In this document: positions 1 to 6,865 of the stretch, in pieces | Numbering within the stretch: position 1 is the first letter of the stretch | How the letters are laid out: every line of letters starts with the position of its first letter | Assembly: GCA_017527675.1 (NCBI GenBank) | Contig: JAFXPU010000022.1 | Location: 1 to 36,553 of the forward strand | Reading direction: 5' to 3' | DNA length: 36,553 bases | Source: Bacilli bacterium | GTDB taxonomy: Bacteria > Bacillota_I > Bacilli_A > RF39 > UBA660 | Program-made: the position numbers and the translations under genes | Notes under the pieces: model-generated | What the model was told of the DNA's origin: nothing | The model's input: the letters and a program-made list of their open reading frames with translations, nothing else | Databases searched by the model: none

Positions 1-178
1 ACTAAAACATATAGAGATAATTTAAAAAATAAAAAACTTCAATTATATGAAGATTGGAAATTCAATAATATAGATAAAGATGAATTTATAAATCAATCTA
101 AACTTATTGAAGAAGAGATTAAATTAGTTGAAGAAAAGCTAGAATTAATAACTAAAACATATAGAGATAATTTAAAAA
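1..178. repeat. 28-bp direct repeat, 150 bp apart, inside recombinase tail
   Basis: Bases 1-28 and 151-178 are identical. The offset is 150 bp, exactly 50 codons, so the protein repeats TKTYRDNLK in frame. It may be a true coiled-coil duplication. Because the first copy begins at base 1 of the window, an assembly artefact at a contig end is also possible. Confidence 0.8.
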
Positions 179-405
179 TGATTAAAAGAAATGATTACTG
201 GATAAATCATTATAAAAGAAATAAAAAAATAAAAAAACTAACTAGAGAAGTTATAAAAGAATTAATTGATGTTATTTATATAACTGCTGATGGTAATGTA
301 GATATTCATTTCAAATATAGTAATGAATATAAAGAGTTAGTATCATATTTAGAAAATGAAGGAGCTGTTAAGAAATGTCAAAATGGAGAGTTGGTATTTA
401 CTTAA
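1..405 (+). CDS. Large serine recombinase, C-terminal part (cut by window edge)
   Basis: The frame is open from the first base, so this is the tail of a longer gene that starts outside the window. The visible 134 residues are a Lys/Glu-rich coiled coil (about 1-80) followed by a small beta-rich end with the motif LTREVIKELIDVIYI and an IHFKYSNEY-like strand. The next gene ends in the same pattern (IIIELIDRIL...IEVIFKYKNLY), which is how I recognise the family: large serine recombinases have a resolvase domain, a recombinase domain, a zinc ribbon and this coiled-coil tail. It would catalyse site-specific excision or integration of a mobile element. Its last 31 bases overlap the start of the next recombinase, so the two are probably translated together as a pair. 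Catalytic residues lie outside the window and cannot be checked. Confidence 0.85.
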   Translation, partial: TKTYRDNLKNKKLQLYEDWKFNNIDKDEFINQSKLIEEEIKLVEEKLELITKTYRDNLKMIKRNDYWINHYKRNKKIKKLTREVIKELIDVIYITADGNVDIHFKYSNEYKELVSYLENEGAVKKCQNGELVFT

Positions 406-1943
406 GACTATCATCTGATGACGATGATGATAAATTAGAATCAAATAGTATTACAAACCAAAGAAGTTTAATTAACTATTATTTAGTTGATAAAAAAGAT
501 ATAGCTGTATATAAATGTTATGCAGATGATGGATATACAGGAACTGATTTTGATAGACCTGCATTTCAAGAGATGATGGACGATATTAGAAATAGAAAAA
601 TAAATTGTGTAATTGTAAAAGATTTATCTAGACTAGGAAGGAATTATATTAGTGTAGGTCATTTTATAGATGATACACTACCAAGATATAAAATTAGATT
701 TATTGCAATAAACGATAATGTGGATTCTTTTCTAAGACCAGAGTCTATGAATTCATTGGAAGTATATTTTAAAAATCTAATGAATGAAAGTTTTGCTAAA
801 GATATATCAAAAAAAGTTAGAACATCATTTGAAATAAGTAAGAAGAATGGAAACTTTATAGGAGTAGTAGCTCCATTTGGGTATTTAAAAGATCCTTATG
901 ATTGTCATAAATTTATTATAGATAAAGAAGCAGAAAAAATTGTAAAGAAAATATTTAAACTTGCTTTAAACGGAATTAGTAGGCAGGATATAGCTAATGA
1001 ATTAAATAAGAGTCATATTCCAACTCCAAGTAAATATATGAAAAGTTTTTGTAAAAAAAAGTCATCAATAATTTTAGAAGAATGGAATGTTGATTCAATT
1101 GATAATATACTAAGAAATAGAACTTATATTGGAAATTTAATTCAAGGTAAAACAACTAGAATAAGTCATAAAAAACATAACATTGTAACTGTTCCAGAAG
1201 ATGAATGGATAGTTGTTCCAGATCATCATAAAGCTATTATAGAAGAAGAAATATTTGAACAAGTTCAAAATATCGTTTATAATCGTAATTCAAGAGTTAG
1301 TTCAAATGGTAAGTTCTATAAATATACAGGTTATTTAAAATGTGCTGATTGTAATTCTACTATGAAAAAATTCAGTCGACCAAACAGCAACAGTATTTTC
1401 TTTTATTGTAGTACATATATAAAAAATAAAGAATGTCATAAACATTATATTACAGAAAATGATTTGGATAATACATTGTTAGAAATTATTAATAAGTATA
1501 TTGAAGTAATAACAAATTTATCTGAAAAAATAAATAACGATATATCTATATCATATATGGAATACGAAAAAGAGAATAAAGAGTTTAAATTAATTGAATT
1601 AGATAAAGAAGAACAAAAATATAGAAAGCTAATTAATGAGGTAAAAGATGATTATAAGAATGATTATATATCTAAGGGTGATTATGAATTATTTAAGGAT
1701 AAATATATGTTTCAATTAAATAAAATTTTATTAGAAAAAGAAGAATTAAATAGTAGTAAATCAAATCAAGAAAATATAGATCGAATAAATAAAATTAAAA
1801 AGATAGGAAAAATAGATTATATAGATAGAAATATAATTATAGAATTAATTGATAGAATTCTAATACATGAATGTGGAGATATAGAAGTTATTTTTAAATA
1901 TAAAAATTTATATGAAGATGCATTGAGGTATCTCAAATCATAG
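375..1943 (+). CDS. Large serine recombinase (resolvase/invertase family)
   Basis: A 522-residue site-specific DNA recombinase of mobile elements. The N-terminal resolvase domain (about 5-150) has GIYLRLSSDD, where a serine of the LSS motif is the expected nucleophile, plus DLSRLGRNY, the usual conserved arginine motif. A recombinase domain (about 160-270) and a zinc ribbon follow, with two CxxC-like pairs near 325-365 (CADC and C...C). A Lys/Glu-rich coiled coil (about 395-460) and a small beta-rich end complete the family layout and typical length. The ATG at 375 has GGAG at 361-364 and lies inside the end of the upstream recombinase gene (31-bp overlap). Tandem recombinases of this kind often sit at the end of an integrative element and may act as a pair. 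The gene stops 54 bp before the rbgA start, so an element boundary may lie close by (inference). Confidence 0.93.
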   Translation: MSKWRVGIYLRLSSDDDDDKLESNSITNQRSLINYYLVDKKDIAVYKCYADDGYTGTDFDRPAFQEMMDDIRNRKINCVIVKDLSRLGRNYISVGHFIDDTLPRYKIRFIAINDNVDSFLRPESMNSLEVYFKNLMNESFAKDISKKVRTSFEISKKNGNFIGVVAPFGYLKDPYDCHKFIIDKEAEKIVKKIFKLALNGISRQDIANELNKSHIPTPSKYMKSFCKKKSSIILEEWNVDSIDNILRNRTYIGNLIQGKTTRISHKKHNIVTVPEDEWIVVPDHHKAIIEEEIFEQVQNIVYNRNSRVSSNGKFYKYTGYLKCADCNSTMKKFSRPNSNSIFFYCSTYIKNKECHKHYITENDLDNTLLEIINKYIEVITNLSEKINNDISISYMEYEKENKEFKLIELDKEEQKYRKLINEVKDDYKNDYISKGDYELFKDKYMFQLNKILLEKEELNSSKSNQENIDRINKIKKIGKIDYIDRNIIIELIDRILIHECGDIEVIFKYKNLYEDALRYLKS

Positions 1944-1949
1944 AAATTA

Positions 1950-1958
1950 TGGTATAAT
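1950..1958 (+). promoter_or_regulatory. Extended -10 promoter of the rbgA operon
   Basis: TGGTATAAT begins seven bases after the recombinase stop codon. No good -35 is seen at 17 bp spacing. It would start transcription near 1965 and drive rbgA-mrnC-rlmB-sigH. Its position gives the housekeeping operon a promoter independent of the recombinases. Confidence 0.6.
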
Positions 1959-1997
1959 TGATTAGTAAAGTTACTTACAAAAAAGGGAGTGATTTCT

Positions 1998-2879
1998 ATG
2001 AGTAATACAAACGAAAATCAAAGTGTTGCTAAAACCAATATCAACTGGTATCCAGGGCATATGGCTAAGACTAAACGTATTATTAAGGAAAATATTAACT
2101 TAATAGATATTGTTTACGAAGTTATAGATGCACGTATGCCTCTTTCATCAAAGATAAAAGATATAGATGAATATCTTGGTAATGTTAAAAAAATATTAAT
2201 TATGACTAAGATAGATATGTGTGATATGGATGAGACTAATAAATGGATTAAGTATTATGAAGATAAAGGTTATACTGTTTATCCAGTTAATTTGGAAAAA
2301 GAAACTAAGTTTAATAAACTTTTGGATTTAACTAATAAGTTAATGGAGGATACTAATGCTAAAAGAGAAGCTAAAGGTATGTCTAAAAGAAAGACAAGAG
2401 TACTTGTTGTAGGTATACCTAATGCTGGTAAATCAACTTTAATTAATCGTTTAGTAGGTAAAAAAGTGGTTAATACTGGTAATATGCCTGGTGTTACTAA
2501 ACAAGTTAGTTGGATTAGAGTTAGCAATGATATTGAACTTATGGATACTCCTGGTATTTTATGGCCTAAATTAGATAACCAAACTATAGCTTTAAATTTA
2601 GCTAGTTTAACATCTATTAAAGAAGAAATATTACCAATAGATGATGTTGTTTACTATATTTTAAAAACTTTAGAAAAATATTATCCTAATCTACTTGAAG
2701 CAAGATATGGTTTAAATAAAATAAATGATTTTGAAGATGCTTTAGTACATATAGGATCAAAAAGAGGATGTCTTGTTAAAGGTGGATGTGTTGATTATGA
2801 TAAAACCTATAGTGTAATTATGCAGGATATTAAACAAGGTTTAGTAGGAGGTATTACTTTTGATAGAATTGAAGAATAA
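1998..2879 (+). CDS. rbgA: Ribosome biogenesis GTPase RbgA (YlqF)
   Basis: A GTPase needed for late assembly of the 50S ribosomal subunit. It has the circularly permuted G-domain order typical of YlqF/YawG proteins: G4 (TKID, 70-73) comes before G1 (GIPNAGKST, 139-147), G2 (GVTK, about 165-168) and G3 (DTPG, 183-186). The N-terminus has the family signature WYPGHM (17-22). The C-terminal about 90 residues form the helical RNA-binding part. At 293 residues it has the usual length. I chose the ATG at 1998 because AAAGGGAGTG (1982-1991) lies eight bases upstream; a GTG at 1989 is inside that site. It overlaps mrnC by 20 bp, so the two are translationally linked. Linking rbgA to rRNA maturation genes makes functional sense. 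Confidence 0.96.
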   Translation: MSNTNENQSVAKTNINWYPGHMAKTKRIIKENINLIDIVYEVIDARMPLSSKIKDIDEYLGNVKKILIMTKIDMCDMDETNKWIKYYEDKGYTVYPVNLEKETKFNKLLDLTNKLMEDTNAKREAKGMSKRKTRVLVVGIPNAGKSTLINRLVGKKVVNTGNMPGVTKQVSWIRVSNDIELMDTPGILWPKLDNQTIALNLASLTSIKEEILPIDDVVYYILKTLEKYYPNLLEARYGLNKINDFEDALVHIGSKRGCLVKGGCVDYDKTYSVIMQDIKQGLVGGITFDRIEE

Positions 2880-3243
2880 AGAGATACCATCACTTGCTTT
2901 AGCTTATCTTGGTGATTCTGTTTATGAAGTTTATATACGTGAGTATTTGTTAAGTAAAGGTATATGTCATGTAAATGATTTACAAAAAGAAGCAACTAAT
3001 TTTGTTAGTGCTAAAAATCAGACAAAATTCTTAAATAGTTTAGTGGATAATAATATCTTAACTGAAGCTGAAATAACTATAGTAACTCGTGCTAGAAATC
3101 AAAAGAGTAATCATAAACCTAAAAATACTGATATAATCACTTACAAGTATTCAACTGGTTTTGAAGCTTTAATAGGTTACTTATATATTAATAATAAAGA
3201 AAGATTAGAAGAAATAATAAATATTATTCTTAAGGAGGATTAA
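2860..3243 (+). CDS. mrnC: Mini-ribonuclease III
   Basis: A short ribonuclease III-like enzyme that matures the ends of 23S rRNA. It consists of the RNase III catalytic domain only, without a double-stranded RNA-binding domain, as expected for Mini-III at 127 residues. The signature ALAYLGDSVYE (13-23) carries the catalytic aspartate D19 and E23; the second helix contains KNQTKF and RARNQKS, also typical. The start is a rare TTG at 2860, supported by a perfect AGGAGG at 2846-2851 eight bases upstream; the start lies inside the end of rbgA. It shares one base with the next gene (TAATG). In Bacillus mrnC also directly precedes rlmB. Confidence 0.95.
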   Translation: MIELKNKEIPSLALAYLGDSVYEVYIREYLLSKGICHVNDLQKEATNFVSAKNQTKFLNSLVDNNILTEAEITIVTRARNQKSNHKPKNTDIITYKYSTGFEALIGYLYINNKERLEEIINIILKED

Positions 3244-3938
3244 TGGAAGTATTTGGTAAGAATGTTGCTTTAGATTATCTTGAAAAAGAAGATAAAATAA
3301 ATAAGGTCTATTTAGCTGATAATTTTAATGATGAAGAGATAAAAAGATTAATTAGTAAAAGAGGTATTAAACCAATTGTTTTAAAAAGATTTGAAATGGA
3401 TAAAAAAGTAAATGGATTACACCAAGGTATAATTCTTGATGTACCTGATTATGAATATGCGGAGATAGATGAATTTATTTATAAAGAAGATGCTTTTGTT
3501 GTTATTCTAGATCATCTTGAAGATCCTCATAATTTTGGAGCCATTATTCGCACTTGTGAAGCAGCCGGGGTTGATGGTATAATTATACCTAAGGATCGCT
3601 CTGTTTCTGTTAATGCTACTGTTATTAAAACTAGTGTAGGAACAACTAGTAATGTTAAGATTGCGCCTGTTACTAATTTAGTTAATACTATTAATAGTTT
3701 AAAAGACCGAGGTTTTTGGATAATTGGTACAGATATGGATGGTACTGATTATACAAAGATAGACTATAAGGGAAAAATTGCTATTATTTGTGGTAATGAG
3801 GGTAGTGGTATGAGTCGTTTAGTTCGTGATAACTGTGATTTCATAGCATCTATTCCTATGTATGGTAAAGTTAATAGTTTAAATGCATCTGTAGCAACTG
3901 CCTTAGTTATATTTGAAGCTAATAAATCAAGAAGGTGA
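3243..3938 (+). CDS. rlmB: 23S rRNA 2'-O-methyltransferase RlmB (TrmH/SPOUT family)
   Basis: An S-adenosylmethionine-dependent 2'-O-ribose methyltransferase, by family and position the RlmB/YacO enzyme that modifies a guanosine in the peptidyl-transferase region of 23S rRNA. The N-terminal substrate-binding domain (1-80) is followed by the knotted SPOUT fold with three family motifs: DPHNFGAIIRTCEA (about 93-106), the GNEGSGM loop (about 182-188) and SLNASVATAL (about 210-220). Length 231 is normal. The ATG at 3243 overlaps the mrnC stop by one base, with AAGGAGG at 3232-3238. It ends in TGA, a true stop here because the protein ends at the usual place after the last helix. In Bacillus a yacP (rae1) gene follows; here sigH follows directly. 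Confidence 0.95.
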   Translation: MEVFGKNVALDYLEKEDKINKVYLADNFNDEEIKRLISKRGIKPIVLKRFEMDKKVNGLHQGIILDVPDYEYAEIDEFIYKEDAFVVILDHLEDPHNFGAIIRTCEAAGVDGIIIPKDRSVSVNATVIKTSVGTTSNVKIAPVTNLVNTINSLKDRGFWIIGTDMDGTDYTKIDYKGKIAIICGNEGSGMSRLVRDNCDFIASIPMYGKVNSLNASVATALVIFEANKSRR

Positions 3939-3942
3939 GAAT

Positions 3943-4551
3943 ATGAATTTAGAGGAAATGAATGATTATGAATTAATTTCCTATATAAATGAACATAATG
4001 AAGAAGCTAATAATATTTTGATAGCAAAGTATGAACCCTTAATTAAAAAAATAGCTTCAAAAATGATTAAGTATTGTTCAGGTAGTGGATTAGAAATAAA
4101 TGATTTAGTTCAAGAAGGTCGTATTGGTTTAAATCATGCTGTTAGTTATTTTAATGAACAAAAAAATATTACTTTTTATACTTATGCTAAGACATGTATA
4201 GAAAGAAAAATGATTAGTACAGTAATAGCTACTAAAAGACAAAAAAATCGTATTTTAAATGAATCAGTTTCTTATGATGTTGATTCAGAAGATAGTAATT
4301 TTGAAAGGGTATTAAAAGATGAAACATCTAATCCAGAAAAGATTATTATGGATTTAGTTGTTAGGGAAAAATTAATTGAAAGAATTAAAATGTGTTTGAC
4401 AGATTTTGAGATAGAAGTGTTTGATCTTTTAATATCTGGCTTTACTTATCGTGAAATTGCTGGTATACTAAATAAGGATGATAAGCAAATTGATAATGCA
4501 ATACAACGTATAAAAATGAAAGTTAAAAATTTAAATTCTGAGGTGAAATAA
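3943..4551 (+). CDS. sigH: RNA polymerase sigma-H-type factor
   Basis: A sigma-70 family factor of the SigH (Spo0H) group, which in Bacillus directs post-exponential and early sporulation genes. Region 2 is seen at about 40-100 (EINDLVQEGRIGL, then FYTYAKTCIERKMIS) and region 4 at about 145-195, ending in the SigH-like string KQIDNAIQRIKMKVK. The TATRQK-like segment ATKRQKN is also kept. Its place between rlmB and secE-nusG is the same as sigH in Bacillus, which supports orthology. Length is 202 residues. The ATG at 3943 has AAGG at 3932-3935 and lies four bases after the rlmB TGA. Whether it still serves sporulation, competence or another state cannot be told from sequence. Confidence 0.9.
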   Translation: MNLEEMNDYELISYINEHNEEANNILIAKYEPLIKKIASKMIKYCSGSGLEINDLVQEGRIGLNHAVSYFNEQKNITFYTYAKTCIERKMISTVIATKRQKNRILNESVSYDVDSEDSNFERVLKDETSNPEKIIMDLVVREKLIERIKMCLTDFEIEVFDLLISGFTYREIAGILNKDDKQIDNAIQRIKMKVKNLNSEVK

Positions 4552-4552
4552 T

Positions 4553-4972
4553 ATGAAAAATAAAAATATGATAACTGGTATTTTAATTGCTGTTATAGTT
4601 ATAATTTTAGCTTTAATTGTTTTTTTAGTTGTTAAAGGAAATGATAAAGATAAGAAGGATTCTAAAGATAAAAAGGATACTAAAACTGAAACTAAATATG
4701 AATTAGATGATGAAGTATATGGTACTATTACAATTAGTAATATTAAGATAGAAACATTAGAAAAAGAAACCATTGTTAATTTTACTGTTAAAAATACTGG
4801 TACTGAGGTTTATCCTGAGGGTATGAGAGTATTTAGTATTGAAGTTGAAAATGATAGTATTGAGGATGTATCTAGTTATTTATCATCTATTGAGGCTAAT
4901 GGTGAATTAGATGTTGAGATTATCATTAATGGTGTTCACAAAAAAATTGATAAGATAAGTATTAAGGAATAA
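4553..4972 (+). CDS. Anchored extracytoplasmic beta-sandwich protein, unknown function
   Basis: I do not recognise a specific function. The 139-residue protein has one N-terminal membrane helix (about 7-27), a highly charged Lys/Asp linker (about 29-46) and a domain of alternating beta strands (about 50-139) with VNFTVKNTGTEVYPEG, typical of FxLYD/DUF4352-type Ig-like domains on the outside of Gram-positive cells. The ATG is at 4553 with GAGGTGA upstream, one base after sigH, so the two are cotranscribed. In Bacillus this position is taken by rpmG, which is not seen here. The strong secE promoter starts right after it. Confidence 0.85.
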   Translation: MKNKNMITGILIAVIVIILALIVFLVVKGNDKDKKDSKDKKDTKTETKYELDDEVYGTITISNIKIETLEKETIVNFTVKNTGTEVYPEGMRVFSIEVENDSIEDVSSYLSSIEANGELDVEIIINGVHKKIDKISIKE

Positions 4973-4976
4973 TTAA

Positions 4977-5034
4977 CATATCCGTTGACAGAATTAATAA
5001 TATATGGTATTATTTATTCAGTAACACGGATGTG
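4977..5034 (+). promoter_or_regulatory. Strong secE-nusG promoter framed by an inverted repeat
   Basis: TTGACA (4985-4990), a 17-base spacer and TATTAT (5008-5013), with TG at 5005-5006, form a near-consensus promoter. CATATCCGT (4977-4985) and ACGGATGTG (5026-5034) are inverted copies with one G-U pair and frame the promoter core. After the expected start near 5020, AACAC-GGAT-GTGTT (5023-5036) can form a small hairpin followed by U-rich sequence. The repeat may be an operator or a weak terminator for the sigH unit. Confidence 0.75.
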
Positions 5035-5069
5035 TTTTTATTTTGGAAAAATTTAAAAGGTGGGATTTG

Positions 5070-5249
5070 ATGAAAAAACTTGCAAAGTTCTTTGCTAATG
5101 TCAAAGAAGAAATGAAAATGGTTAGATGGCCAAAGAAAAAAGAAATGGTTAATTATTCTGTATCTACAATAGCATTTATTGCTTTATTTATGGGATTCTT
5201 TGCTATTATTGATGCAATATTAAGTTTTGCAGTAAAGGCGGTTGGATAA
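5070..5249 (+). CDS. secE: Preprotein translocase subunit SecE
   Basis: The small essential membrane subunit of the SecYEG protein export channel. The 59-residue protein has the amphipathic helix and conserved stretch KEEMKMVRWPKKKEM (about 12-26), whose VxWP motif is diagnostic, followed by one membrane helix (about 32-55). This short single-helix form is usual for Gram-positive bacteria. The ATG at 5070 has AAGGTGGG at 5057-5064; an earlier in-frame start at 5043 has no comparable site and would add an unneeded extension. It is followed two bases later by nusG, the usual pairing. Confidence 0.96.
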   Translation: MKKLAKFFANVKEEMKMVRWPKKKEMVNYSVSTIAFIALFMGFFAIIDAILSFAVKAVG

Positions 5250-5250
5250 T

Positions 5251-5784
5251 ATGGAAAAAGAATGGTATGTAGTTAACACATATTCAGGACATGAAAATAA
5301 AGTAAAAGAAAAACTTGAAATGCGTGCTAGTACAATGGGTATGGAAGATTATATATTCCGTATTATTGTTCCTGAACAAAAAACTGTTGAGGTTAAAGAT
5401 GGTGTTGAAAAAGAAAAAGTAACTAAAATGTTTCCTGGTTATATCTTAGTTGAAATGATTATGACTGATGAAGCATGGTTTATTGTTCGTAATACACCAG
5501 GTGTTACAGGATTTATTGGTTCATCTGGTAAAGGTGCTAAACCATTCCCACTTTCTAATCAAGAAGTAGATAAAATATTATCTAATATGGGTATGAGTCG
5601 TATTGATATTGAATCTGAACTTGCTGTTGGTGATAACATTAAAGTTATTAATGGTGCATTTGCTAATATGTTTGGTAAAGTTAAAAACATTGATATGGCT
5701 AATCAAAAAATTGAAGTTGCACTTGATTTATTTGGTCAAGAAACTATCGTTGAAGTTGAATTTTCAGAAATTGAAAAAGCATAA
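5251..5784 (+). CDS. nusG: Transcription termination/antitermination factor NusG
   Basis: NusG binds RNA polymerase and modulates pausing, termination and transcription-translation coupling. The 177-residue protein has the NGN domain (about 1-115; EWYVVNTYSGHENKVKE at the start and FPGYILVEM) and a C-terminal KOW domain (about 122-177; GDNIKVINGAFANMFGKV). The ATG at 5251 follows the secE stop by one base, with AAAGGCG upstream. The last 14 codons plus the stop and terminator are duplicated 1024 bp downstream (see the remnant at 6764). The functional copy is intact. Confidence 0.97.
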   Translation: MEKEWYVVNTYSGHENKVKEKLEMRASTMGMEDYIFRIIVPEQKTVEVKDGVEKEKVTKMFPGYILVEMIMTDEAWFIVRNTPGVTGFIGSSGKGAKPFPLSNQEVDKILSNMGMSRIDIESELAVGDNIKVINGAFANMFGKVKNIDMANQKIEVALDLFGQETIVEVEFSEIEKA

Positions 5785-5787
5785 TAA

Positions 5788-5815
5788 AGAGTCACTTGTT
5801 ATAGTGACTTTTTTA
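5788..5815 (+). terminator. Terminator of secE-nusG
   Basis: AGTCACT (5790-5796) pairs with AGTGACT (5803-5809) over a six-base loop, followed by a T run. It sits four bases after the nusG stop. Confidence 0.9.
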
Positions 5816-5840
5816 TTTGTTTTTAAAAAATATATGTACC

Positions 5841-5869
5841 TTGCTTGTAACTTTTTTTTATGATATAAT
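5841..5869 (+). promoter_or_regulatory. Promoter of the gene at 5895
   Basis: TTGCTT (5841-5846), 17 bases, TATAAT (5864-5869) with TG at 5861-5862. Transcription should start near 5876, leaving a leader of about 20 bases with the ribosome binding site GGGAGTGA (5883-5890). Confidence 0.75.
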
Positions 5870-5894
5870 TAGACAAATATGAGGGAGTGAAAAA

Positions 5895-6680
5895 ATGAAG
5901 GAAGAATTTAAAATTGGACCAGTTTATGTTCCTTATCAGCAAGTGGCAACTGTAACTGGCATTAATGGAAAAACAGATGAAAAAGATTCCGGTTTGCATT
6001 TTGTAATTGGAAGGGTTAATTTATTTGATTTAAAACCATATTCATTAACAATAAAAAATATTTATTTATATGGTGACCCAGGTGTAGATTATTCAATTGA
6101 TATTTCAATATTATTTGAAGCTGATAGGGAAAATATTCAAAAGTATTTAAGTAATTCGAATGCAATAAAAAATGAAGTTGATAAAAATAAAGAAAAAGAA
6201 AATTATAAACATTTCTATTTTAAACAAGATTTTGAAGAGGGATTACTTGAAGGTATTGTAAAAGATTTTTTTATAAAAAGAATAAATCCTGATAAAGTAG
6301 TAGTTAATAAAATAATAAATAGTAAAACTATAGATAGTAGCATAAAAAATGAATTGTCAACTGTGTTAAATGAATTAGGTATAAAACTAAATAATGTTTA
6401 TTTACGTAATATAAAAATGGCTAAACCAGTTTACAATTTAGATTTACAAGAGGAAGAGTTATTGTTAGATAAAGCTGATGTTGATTATTTAAAATCTAAA
6501 AAAGATATGATAAATAATGAAATTCTTAAATTAGAAGAAGAAAAAAGAAAAATTGAAACTGCTGCATCTGCCGAAGCGATAAGACCACAAATAGATGATG
6601 GTATGGAATTAAGTTCTGAACAATTAAATGCAATAAATAGTGGCAATAGTGATTTAGAAATGCCAAGAAGAAGTTTATAA
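5895..6680 (+). CDS. Unknown cytosolic protein, possibly SPFH/band-7-like
   Basis: A 261-residue protein with no signal peptide or membrane helix. The middle contains beta-rich sequence (YSLTIKNIYLYGDPGVDYS, then IDISILFEADRENIQKYL) that loosely resembles the core of SPFH/band-7 domains, followed by an amphipathic Lys/Glu-rich coiled coil (about 190-225) and an acidic tail. The family guess is weak. It has its own promoter and a good ribosome binding site, and stands alone. The gene lies between two copies of the nusG 3' end, so it was probably brought in by recombination. Codon use (many AAA, ATA, AGA, few C-ending codons) resembles the accessory genes of the window more than the neighbouring ribosomal genes. 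Confidence 0.8.
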   Translation: MKEEFKIGPVYVPYQQVATVTGINGKTDEKDSGLHFVIGRVNLFDLKPYSLTIKNIYLYGDPGVDYSIDISILFEADRENIQKYLSNSNAIKNEVDKNKEKENYKHFYFKQDFEEGLLEGIVKDFFIKRINPDKVVVNKIINSKTIDSSIKNELSTVLNELGIKLNNVYLRNIKMAKPVYNLDLQEEELLLDKADVDYLKSKKDMINNEILKLEEEKRKIETAASAEAIRPQIDDGMELSSEQLNAINSGNSDLEMPRRSL

Positions 6681-6763
6681 GAATTAAAAAAATTGTTCAA
6701 TAGTATATGATATAAATGAATAAAAAAATTTTCATAAATTCAAATTTAACTATTTAACCATAA

Positions 6764-6812
6764 GAAACAATTGTTGAAGTTGAATTTTCAGAAATTGAAA
6801 AAGCATAATAAA
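6764..6812 (+). pseudogene. Remnant of nusG 3' end (last 15 codons incl. stop)
   Basis: These 49 bases match 5740-5788 at 47 positions. Both differences are synonymous in the nusG frame (ACT/ACA for Thr165 and ATC/ATT for Ile166), and the stop codon is kept. Upstream of 6764 the similarity ends abruptly, apart from AA. The copy is too short to be a gene; it marks a duplication or recombination with a related but diverged nusG. Confidence 0.9.
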
Positions 6813-6840
6813 AAGGTCACTTGTTTGAGTGACTTTTTTT
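6811..6840 (+). terminator. Second copy of the nusG terminator
   Basis: GTCACT (6816-6821) pairs with AGTGAC (6828-6833), followed by seven Ts. It is the diverged twin of the hairpin at 5788-5815 and here ends the transcript of the gene at 5895. Confidence 0.85.
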
Positions 6841-6841
6841 A

Positions 6842-6850
6842 TGTTATAAT
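6842..6850 (+). promoter_or_regulatory. Extended -10 promoter of the gene at 6866
   Basis: TGTTATAAT directly follows the terminator T run. The expected start near 6857 leaves a leader of only about nine bases, just enough for the GGTGAT ribosome binding site (6857-6862). Confidence 0.55.
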
Positions 6851-6865
6851 TTTTATGGTGATACT

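Noticed and set aside
3936-3938. Possible use of TGA as tryptophan, as in Mollicutes
   Set aside because: rlmB ends properly at this TGA, the sigH start follows at once, and all visible tryptophans are TGG. The standard code applies.
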